25,788 nt of DNA, from IMG/VR virus record IMGVR_UViG_3300020596_000096, positions 1 through 25,788 of that record. One strand, given 5' to 3'. The notes under the pieces are model-generated. The model was not told the origin of the DNA. It did not search any database and worked only from the letters and a program-made list of their open reading frames with translations. Each line of letters begins with the position of its first letter. Position 1 is the stretch's first letter. Below, piece by piece: positions 8,106-14,661 of this stretch. The stretch is from a virus. The position numbers and the translations under genes are program-made.

Positions 8106-8632
8106 ATTTTCACCCTAGGTATCTTGAAAAATCCGCTATCAAGTAGCAGGTGGTAAAGGTCGTGCGGCTTCACCATCTCGAGATCCATGCCACTGGTCTT
8201 GGCGAGCTCTGCAATGACCTGGACACCTTTGGCAAGACCCGTACAAAGCTGGTAGCCGTCCACGGCCCACCTATTTTTAGGTGGCAACGGAACCTTGAAA
8301 AACTTGTTTAGGATCCCTCGCCATGTCCAATAGAGGAGAGCCTTATAGTCGTAGCCCTCCCCGTAGTATTCACTGAGCAAAGATTTGTAGATGCCCTCTT
8401 CTTCTTGCAAGGTCAGCTTTGCTACAAACTCCAAAGAATGCACAGTAATGTTTTTCTTTTGGAAATGACCGAGCCACTCAAGCTGAGCCCCGACCCCATA
8501 GCTATGAAAAACAATCCCGCGCCCCAGGCTGTCTTCATCGAAACAGACTGCAAAATGACTGCAATCAGTCCCGAGCCCCCACCTAATAAAGCGAGACCCG
8601 ATGAGGTTTGACGTTACGAAAAGAAGCCTCAT
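8102..8632 (-). CDS. predicted permuted papain-fold (NlpC/P60-like) hydrolase
   Basis: This 176-residue protein resembles the circularly permuted papain-like enzymes (YiiX/LRAT-type). The catalytic His would be H26 in DCSHFAVCFDED, followed by a strand with HSYG (H43). The nucleophile would be C130 in DGYQLCTGLA at the start of a helix. His before Cys is the hallmark of the permuted fold. Such enzymes cut peptide or amide bonds, including peptidoglycan, or act on lipids. No signal peptide is seen. It is coupled by ATGA overlaps to genes on both sides, within the virion cluster. A virion-borne peptidoglycan or capsid-processing role is possible but inferred. Confidence 0.6.
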   Translation of the reverse strand: MRLLFVTSNLIGSRFIRWGLGTDCSHFAVCFDEDSLGRGIVFHSYGVGAQLEWLGHFQKKNITVHSLEFVAKLTLQEEEGIYKSLLSEYYGEGYDYKALLYWTWRGILNKFFKVPLPPKNRWAVDGYQLCTGLAKGVQVIAELAKTSGMDLEMVKPHDLYHLLLDSGFFKIPRVKI

Positions 8633-9075
8633 GCTATTTTTTTGTGAAGCGTAGCGTTTAACTTAACTGTGACATTAACCGCACCGGTGGAGACGTAGTT
8701 TATCCGAATGTAAACGCCAGCCGGAAGCCGCGCCACGAAGTTAAAAATATCCCGTCCCTGGTCTGACTTTGTTTCGTCCACGTTCCAGGTAATGCCGAAA
8801 GTCTTAAGCACTAGCCCCGCGCCGTAGCCGAGCACGTTGTCAACGTCCACGACTTGTAGACCGAGCGTATCGGCTTCGGCATGGTCTTTTAAAATTAGGC
8901 GTATGCCATTAATGTGCCGGTCTTCATTGCCCACCGCAAAATCAATTGCGGTTGTTTGCCCCGGTAAAGCTGTCCCACGAAAACCCGTTGCCTTGACTTC
9001 GTATTGCCCATTGTAGGCAAATGCTTCCATCAAAATGATTTGTCTGCCTGTTGCTGGGTCAATATCTTGTGGCAT
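8629..9075 (-). CDS. hypothetical beta-rich virion-type protein (148 aa)
   Basis: I do not recognise a named family. The protein is mostly predicted beta strands: QIILMEAFAYNGQYEVKATG, then HINGIRLILKDHAEADTLGL, and ends with ARLPAGVYIRINYVSTGAVN and VTVKLNATLHKKIA. It has no cysteines, signal peptide or membrane segment. It is last in a run of four beta-rich genes between the capsid gene and the hydrolase, so a capsid decoration or fibre role is plausible. The ATG follows GAGGAAACC. Its stop overlaps the hydrolase start. Confidence 0.65.
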   Translation of the reverse strand: MPQDIDPATGRQIILMEAFAYNGQYEVKATGFRGTALPGQTTAIDFAVGNEDRHINGIRLILKDHAEADTLGLQVVDVDNVLGYGAGLVLKTFGITWNVDETKSDQGRDIFNFVARLPAGVYIRINYVSTGAVNVTVKLNATLHKKIA

Positions 9076-9083
9076 GGTTTCCT

Positions 9084-10172
9084 CTATTGCTCAAAAAAGT
9101 CCATCGCCCCACGGTAAACCGTAGAGGTAGAAGTTTCAGGCGTCACATACATGAGCACCCGCGCTGGTCCAACAATAGGAATCGGGGAAGAGTAGTTTCT
9201 TGAGAAGGTAGACGACTGACCGTAAAGGCGCACGAAGTCAGAAATTTGCTGCTCAACTTGGTTCGCCACATTTAGAGGTATGGCCCGGATGATAAACACG
9301 CCGCCCGAGCCTACAGTTGTGCCACTGTGAGAAACCGACACGCCCGAAATATTCATCGTTTTTCCACTATCGACGTAATGGTGCCCCCAAAAAGTTCTGT
9401 TATCTGTCGCCGCGATAGTCCCAACGGTCACACCGCCGCCAGATGTTGCTGCCTTAAGGGAGATTATTCCGACATTGGAAGCCGTACTTCCCACTGTCAT
9501 GACAAGCATCTTTTCGATGTAACAAATGTTTGTCGCTACGGTATTAACAGCGGTTGTGCCGTTCAGTGTCACCGTTTCAAAAAGGCCACACACCCCCGCA
9601 ACGGTACAATATTGTATCTGCACAGTTCTTGCCCCGGTCCCCGCTGAAGAGTCATTTGCGCTGGCAGAGACGATAGAGCGTTGTGCATTTGAAGCTGGCT
9701 CTGTGTAAGCCGTCCGGCGCACTACGGCTAGGGCCGTAGATGCCGTGGTCACATCGCCTATTCTAAATACTCCGGTCGAATTAGCAGGGGCAATAATCAG
9801 AGGATTGTTAATTGTGGCAAACTCAGTCCCGCTTGAATCCCTTAAGTTCACATGTAGCGCCCGATTGGCTGTCATCCGTGACACGCCAACCGTCCCCGTC
9901 GTTAGCCCTGGTGAAGTGTCCTGATAAATGCCACCCGTGGGGTTGAATTTGTCCGAACCGTAAGTGAACCCATCCTTGTCGATGTATGAACCAACCGTAC
10001 TTGTGATGGTTGCGTCAGTCTTCAGAGCGTTAATTGAAGAGACTTCAGCACAGTATAGTTCAGACGGATTGCAAATCTTTGTCTTCATGACAGGTTCAGA
10101 ATCAACGGAAAAGGAAGGAGCGCCCCAGAAAAGGAGCGCCCCCAACGCTAGAAGTTTTGTTAGCTTACCCAT
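9084..10172 (-). CDS. hypothetical virion-cluster protein with N-terminal signal peptide
   Basis: This 362-residue protein starts MGKLTKLLALGALLFWGAPS, a textbook Sec signal (positive N-terminus, hydrophobic core) with likely cleavage after SFS near residue 22. After it come a possible disulphide pair (KICNPSELYC) and a Thr/Ser/Gly-rich beta-type chain, including MTANRALHVNLRDSSGTEFA, a phrase I have seen in phage head-decoration-like proteins. Further cysteines occur in QYCTVAGVC and NICYIEK. It sits among probable capsid accessory genes, where a secreted protein is unexpected. It may be a surface or envelope protein made by infected cells, or the hydrophobic start may serve another purpose. 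Function is unknown. Confidence 0.65.
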   Translation of the reverse strand: MGKLTKLLALGALLFWGAPSFSVDSEPVMKTKICNPSELYCAEVSSINALKTDATITSTVGSYIDKDGFTYGSDKFNPTGGIYQDTSPGLTTGTVGVSRMTANRALHVNLRDSSGTEFATINNPLIIAPANSTGVFRIGDVTTASTALAVVRRTAYTEPASNAQRSIVSASANDSSAGTGARTVQIQYCTVAGVCGLFETVTLNGTTAVNTVATNICYIEKMLVMTVGSTASNVGIISLKAATSGGGVTVGTIAATDNRTFWGHHYVDSGKTMNISGVSVSHSGTTVGSGGVFIIRAIPLNVANQVEQQISDFVRLYGQSSTFSRNYSSPIPIVGPARVLMYVTPETSTSTVYRGAMDFFEQ

Positions 10173-10184
10173 TCACCGCTTCCC

Positions 10185-10733
10185 TTACTGAACTTCTTCC
10201 ACGGTTAAAGAGCCGCGCAAGGATGACAATGCCTCAAAGTTCATGGCCTTCAGTTTAAGTTCTTGGGTGCCCACTGCGCCCGAGGTGAATTGAAGGCAGT
10301 GAAGTTCACTGGACACCGTATAAGCACCGGAGCCGACCACAATCTCACCTAGAATAGTTTCAACGCCGCCATTGTTCCAAATAATTTGGAAAAGAGCGTC
10401 CCGTCGGCATGAGACAAGAAAACCGAGTTTATTATAGACCATGCTGACGGCCAGCGTAATGGTCGCCCCAGTAACAACCACAAGCGTTGCTGAGCCCGCC
10501 GCTGTTTCGCCCTTTGCTTTTAAGCAAATGCCTGCCGTTTCATCGGTGACAAGAAGGGCGCCCGTTGAAGGGTCCACTTTCAGGTATGCGAAGTTAGTAC
10601 CGTTCTTTGCAACCAACGCGCCGTGGGCGTTGATCGACGCAATGGCGTCGCCTTCCAGGGCTTTGTGGAGGGGTAGCCCGGCCTGGGAACTTGAATCTTC
10701 GAGGATCGTAAAACTTGTGCGTGGGTCAGCCAT
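10185..10733 (-). CDS. hypothetical beta-rich virion-type protein (182 aa)
   Basis: I do not recognise a named family. The N-terminal 80 residues are variable (MADPRTSFTILEDSSSQAGL). The C-terminal part runs LGFLVSCRRDALFQIIWNN, then GAYTVSSELHCLQFTSGAVG and ELKLKAMNFEALSSLRGSLT, which reads as a beta-sandwich. A weakly similar arrangement (CRxxxFxV, then VEVHYTN) appears in the C-terminal half of the neighbouring 280-residue protein, so the two may share a fold. The ATG follows AGGAG at 8 bases. Capsid decoration or fibre is inferred from position. Confidence 0.65.
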   Translation of the reverse strand: MADPRTSFTILEDSSSQAGLPLHKALEGDAIASINAHGALVAKNGTNFAYLKVDPSTGALLVTDETAGICLKAKGETAAGSATLVVVTGATITLAVSMVYNKLGFLVSCRRDALFQIIWNNGGVETILGEIVVGSGAYTVSSELHCLQFTSGAVGTQELKLKAMNFEALSSLRGSLTVEEVQ

Positions 10734-10805
10734 GTCTAAATCTCCTAAGTGTTTGGTAGCTAGAACCGCCTAGCCTTCCCCTTGTCGTCCGGTTTTCGGA
10801 ATGGT

Positions 10806-11648
10806 TTAGGCTGTCGCTTCTGTAGTGAAAAGAAACGAGGTAACGGGGACAGTAGGCCCGTGGCTATTAGTATAGTGTACTTCAACGGTTTCACCGGCCA
10901 CCGCTTCCCCGAACGGGTCAAAACTAAATTTTGAGTTCTCACAAGCCGCCGAGCTATTGGTCTTGGCGACTAACAAAGCATCTACAAAAACTTCAAAGAA
11001 ACCATGTGCCCTGCACTGTCCCTCAAGTCTTCTGAGTCGCCACACCTTCCCGACTGGGACCACCGCTGAAGTAAGTACCACCGTCGCCAGTGAGGCGACC
11101 GTGTTGCTTCCCCGCAAGGGGTTGATCGTACCGAAATCCTGCTCAATGGTGAGCTTGCCCTGGTTGCTACGGAGAAAGTATAGCTTGTTCTCGCTATCAT
11201 CAAGGGTGACGGCTGGCAGACCCTTATTCTGACTAGTGAAGAATGCCTCTGCATCAAAGACAAGATTAGTGTCCAGATCCGATGCAGAAGAAGTGACCGC
11301 TGTGACGTACACGCCAAACTCCACCGGGCCACCTGTAACGATGACCTCAAGGTGTGGTTTGTTGTGGATCCGAGAGACGAGAATCCTGTCAGTGACCCCG
11401 CTGGCCGACTGAAGTACATGGCTATCCAGATCAAAACGCTCGGAAGAGTTGGTGTCTCCCGTCGTGGTGTCAAAGTAGTTTACTTTTACCGTTCCGCCGC
11501 CAGCTGCCTTGATAAACACCGAGGACAGAAGGGAGTTGCACCTCACCATCATCTTGACAATGTATGTACCGGCTGGACGAACTTCCAAGTCCAGCAGAGC
11601 TTTTGTTTCAAACTCCCCAAGGAAGACTGAGGTAGGAGTTTCAGCCAT
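10806..11648 (-). CDS. hypothetical two-domain beta-rich virion-type protein (280 aa)
   Basis: This is the first gene after the capsid gene and its terminator. Residues about 1-125 form one beta-type domain (RPAGTYIVKMMVRCNSLLSS, FGVYVTAVTSS). Residues about 195-280 form a second (VPVGKVWRLRRLEGQCRAHG, then FFEVFVDALLVAK). A less regular link lies between. The second domain resembles binding or fibre modules of virion proteins and, weakly, the next gene's product. No enzymatic motif is seen. The ATG follows AAGGTGGG, which lies directly after the U-tract of the terminator, so translation needs read-through or a new promoter. Decoration protein is the best guess. Confidence 0.65.
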   Translation of the reverse strand: MAETPTSVFLGEFETKALLDLEVRPAGTYIVKMMVRCNSLLSSVFIKAAGGGTVKVNYFDTTTGDTNSSERFDLDSHVLQSASGVTDRILVSRIHNKPHLEVIVTGGPVEFGVYVTAVTSSASDLDTNLVFDAEAFFTSQNKGLPAVTLDDSENKLYFLRSNQGKLTIEQDFGTINPLRGSNTVASLATVVLTSAVVPVGKVWRLRRLEGQCRAHGFFEVFVDALLVAKTNSSAACENSKFSFDPFGEAVAGETVEVHYTNSHGPTVPVTSFLFTTEATA

Positions 11649-11658
11649 GACCCACCTT

Positions 11659-11695
11659 AAAAAATAAGGGGAGCTGGGTTTCCCCGAGCCCCCCT
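11659..11695 (-). terminator. rho-independent terminator after the major capsid gene
   Basis: On the minus strand a GC-rich hairpin (arms AGGGGGGCT and AGCTCCCCT, then GGG/CCC, with one bulged C) closes on a GAAA tetraloop. It is followed by TTATTTTTT. Stem, loop and U-tract are all present and the orientation matches the capsid operon. It lies 28 bases past the capsid stop. Confidence 0.85.
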
Positions 11696-11722
11696 AGTCT
11701 AAGTAATAATTAGCTTTTCTAC

Positions 11723-13081
11723 CTAGAGGATGTTCCTACCGAGGACAACGGATGTCTCCGAAGCACTCTGTGGCAAGCCCTTGAAATCACCTCTCCACCA
11801 GGATGCCAGCAACCAGCGGTCTCCTGGAGGCGTTGGATCCATCGAGGCGCGAACACGGATGGGACGACGAACGCCCCACATGAAGCGGCTGCGGTTGACC
11901 AACATAACACTGGAGAAAGTGCTGAGCAAAGCTGCGTTAACACCGGCTGCGGTCAAGTCGTCGCGTGAATACTCGCTGATGACGATGGGGATACCATCGA
12001 GAGCCGCGAGTGCCCCGCGAAGGATGGTCGCGTTCGGGCCAAACTTCTCGACTGTGCTGACTTCAGGCAGTGCGAGAAATTGGTTATAGATCTTGGAGGA
12101 AACCAACCAGGTCAAGTTCCGTTCAGACACACCAAACTTGCCCATCATGACTCGCATGGCGCGAAGGTTAGCAACCGTGACTGCGGCTGCTGAGAAGTTG
12201 ACCGATGCAGAGTTGGCCAAAGCCAATTTGCGAAGACCCTTCCAAGCCTTGCGAGCATCGGTCGCTGCGGTAACGTCTGCGTCCATGTGAGGACCAGTGG
12301 TGTCGCCGTTCATGATGGCCGCTTCCCAAGCTCGTGCTTGAGCAGTGCTGACTTCACCGCGCACGAGTGCGAGGATCTGCACAGCCGAATCTTCGTTGAG
12401 TTCTTCTGGCAAGCACATCGACTCTACAAGCTTGGTAGCCTGAAGGGTTAGCTTGCTCGTGCCGAAGCTGGCCGAAGCGATGTTGTCAGCAGGGTCGCAA
12501 GACTCTGGCTGAATACGCGCTTGGGTAACTGCGGTTTGGATGGGCACATCAAATGGACTTGAAGGCATGTTGATCGTTTTGAATTGATCGACCACTTGGC
12601 GGTCGAGTTCAAATTCTTCGATGAATTGGCTGGATACCATCGTTGGTACCCACTCATCACCGCCACCCACGACGGTGGACCCGAAAGCTTTCAGCTTTGG
12701 TGCAAGCACATGCTTGGCGAAGTAGCTCCCGTCAACGATACCTTTGACGTGCCCAGGCATGTCGCCGCTGTCGCGTTGCTCGCCGTGGAAAATCTGTTGG
12801 TTGAGGCGCGAGATGTCGAAATCTCTTTTCAGAGCAACAACAAGCGTCTTCAGTTCTTCAGGAACGCCCTTGAAATCAGGGTGCCCAGTGTTGACTTCCA
12901 GAAGTTGTTTTACGGAACTTGCACCGAAGTAACGGAGAGCGCGGCTCTCGTCACTGTTGACGTGCGAAGTTGCTTTGGTGCCAGCTGCCAAAGCAGTAAC
13001 CGTATCTTGTTCAGCTTTCTTGGCCGCGTCTTCCGCTTTCGTTACACGCGCTTCAAGAGCCTTAATTTCTTCTGGTGTCAT
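11723..13081 (-). CDS. major capsid protein, HK97 fold
   Basis: This 452-residue protein follows the prohead protease, as in HK97-type phages. Residues 1-30 (MTPEEIKALEARVTKAEDAA) form a coiled coil like the delta domain, which acts as an internal scaffold and is removed by the protease. Residues about 140-200 contain GDEWVPTMVSSQFIEEFELD and NMPSSPFDVPIQTAV, a typical N-arm/E-loop region of the HK97 fold. Later parts include LRAMRVMMGKFGVSERNLTW, LDGIPIVISEY and RFMWGVRRPIRVR, matching the P and A domains. The start has a perfect AGGAGG, consistent with the most abundant virion protein. A terminator follows the stop. Confidence 0.9.
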   Translation of the reverse strand: MTPEEIKALEARVTKAEDAAKKAEQDTVTALAAGTKATSHVNSDESRALRYFGASSVKQLLEVNTGHPDFKGVPEELKTLVVALKRDFDISRLNQQIFHGEQRDSGDMPGHVKGIVDGSYFAKHVLAPKLKAFGSTVVGGGDEWVPTMVSSQFIEEFELDRQVVDQFKTINMPSSPFDVPIQTAVTQARIQPESCDPADNIASASFGTSKLTLQATKLVESMCLPEELNEDSAVQILALVRGEVSTAQARAWEAAIMNGDTTGPHMDADVTAATDARKAWKGLRKLALANSASVNFSAAAVTVANLRAMRVMMGKFGVSERNLTWLVSSKIYNQFLALPEVSTVEKFGPNATILRGALAALDGIPIVISEYSRDDLTAAGVNAALLSTFSSVMLVNRSRFMWGVRRPIRVRASMDPTPPGDRWLLASWWRGDFKGLPQSASETSVVLGRNIL

Positions 13082-13119
13082 CTAAGAAGCCTCCTAATTT
13101 ATAACGGCTTTTAATGTAA

Positions 13120-14661
13120 TTAATAACCTAGATTCTTCAGCCTTTGATTCAAAGAATCTAGCCTCTTTTCCGCATGATCATTCGACGCGCTTGCTAAGGC
13201 ATCGGTGGTTGCATCGGAAACTTTACTTGTATCTTGACTTGATTGTAGGGAACTTTGATTTGTTAATCCATCCATTTTACTGGATAACTTCTGTATCTCG
13301 TTTATTAGTGCTCCCAAAAGTACATTGGTCTGGTTAGCCGCTTCTAAAAAAGGGCTACCAAAATCATTTTCGGATGGATCCGTCTTAACTGGAGTTGTTG
13401 GCGCTTGATCTCCCTGAGCCTCCTGGCTGACATCCTTCACCGCTGAACCCGCTTTGAACGCAATCACCTCGGACTCCACCAAGACCAAGTCGCCTGCGGC
13501 GAGGCGCACGAACACTTCACCGTATACGGCCAGCTTGGAGGCGGGGGTGAGCTGGCATTTACCCTGCTCTTGGCATTTTGCAATTGCCATCGCGACGGCT
13601 TCATCTTGCGGCTTGCCTTCAGCCACGAGCATAGGGACCATTTCATTTACGCAGGATTGGAAGTCTGCCTTAAGTTTTGGATCTTCTTTACCAGCTTTTG
13701 GATCGCCTTCTTGCGTTGCTGGGTCTTGAGCAGCTGGGTCCGTTTCTCCTTGCCCCGCAGTTTCTTCTTTGCTGCCTTGCGCTGGGTCGGCTGGCGGGTC
13801 GGCTGGTTTTTCTTCATCAGACGGTTCCTTTAGTTTGTCGGTTAACTCCGCTAGGACCGCGCTCTGGTCAGCACCAGCATCCAGTGCCGAGAGTGCTTCC
13901 TCGAGCACAAGTTTTAGATCCACCTGCTTTATGGCCAATGGAAAAGCAGCGATGACAGCATCGGGTATATCTGTGTCACCTGCCAGCATGTCCAGTAGCT
14001 CCGAATGCTCAAGCTTCTGAGACTTGGCCACTTCCGCAATGACATCTTTACGGCAAGGACTTTGCGCGAGCAGTTCTTCAATCTCTTGTGCCTTCGTTGC
14101 TTGCTTGGCTTTCAGGATCTCGCCTTTGAGTTGATGAAAGCTTTTTGTGGTGAGGGATTTCTCAGACAGCTCAAAAAGACTGTCCTGGTTCATAGGTACG
14201 CCTACGATGGATACTTCAAACAGTTCTGCTTTGGTGATCTTCTTGATGGATTTTCCGTCGATCTGCACAGTGTCCATCTGCTTTGGGTTAAACCCCACAG
14301 AGAAAGCTTTAAGGATCCGCTCCTCCACCAGGCCGCGCACCATGGCGATACCTGGCGCGTTGCTGTTAGACATCTTCACCTTCAGGTAAAGACCCTCCGG
14401 CGTCTGCTTAATCTCAGTAGCGCGCCCCACGGGTGTACCGCCAAGGGTATCCATACCGTGGTTGAAAAGGATGATTGGGTTTCTCTTGAAGTTGTCGAGC
14501 TCCCAAGCATCCGTGGAGATCATCTCGTCACCACGGTCCACGGTCGCCTTGTTGGCAAAGCCCTCAATCGAAATACCTGTGCTCGCCTGCTTGACATCAA
14601 ACGTGTCGGCGCAAGCGATCTTCTTTAGGTTCAGGTCGATCTTCAACTTCTTGATGGTCAT
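13120..14661 (-). CDS. prohead protease with long C-terminal extension
   Basis: The N-terminal 170 residues match the HK97 prohead protease family (peptidase U35): SIEGFANKATVDRGDEMIST, then H68 in LFNHGMD, S121 in KAFSVGF and E149 in LFEVSIVGVP, the His-Ser-Glu catalytic set. The enzyme cleaves the capsid N-terminus during maturation. HK97 protease is about 225 residues; this protein has 513. The extra part holds helices (about 175-285), a Pro/Ala/Glu-rich linker (about 290-345), a C-x-n-C helical segment around FQSCVNEMVPMLVAEGKPQD, and a Ser/Asp/Gln-rich tail ending in a coiled coil. The extension may act as scaffold. The ATGA overlap couples it to the portal gene. Confidence 0.9.
   Translation of the reverse strand: MTIKKLKIDLNLKKIACADTFDVKQASTGISIEGFANKATVDRGDEMISTDAWELDNFKRNPIILFNHGMDTLGGTPVGRATEIKQTPEGLYLKVKMSNSNAPGIAMVRGLVEERILKAFSVGFNPKQMDTVQIDGKSIKKITKAELFEVSIVGVPMNQDSLFELSEKSLTTKSFHQLKGEILKAKQATKAQEIEELLAQSPCRKDVIAEVAKSQKLEHSELLDMLAGDTDIPDAVIAAFPLAIKQVDLKLVLEEALSALDAGADQSAVLAELTDKLKEPSDEEKPADPPADPAQGSKEETAGQGETDPAAQDPATQEGDPKAGKEDPKLKADFQSCVNEMVPMLVAEGKPQDEAVAMAIAKCQEQGKCQLTPASKLAVYGEVFVRLAAGDLVLVESEVIAFKAGSAVKDVSQEAQGDQAPTTPVKTDPSENDFGSPFLEAANQTNVLLGALINEIQKLSSKMDGLTNQSSLQSSQDTSKVSDATTDALASASNDHAEKRLDSLNQRLKNLGY

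Noticed and set aside
10760-10942. 60-residue minus frame overlapping the 280-residue virion gene
   Set aside because: It lies in another frame of a supported gene, has no ribosome site and has atypical composition.
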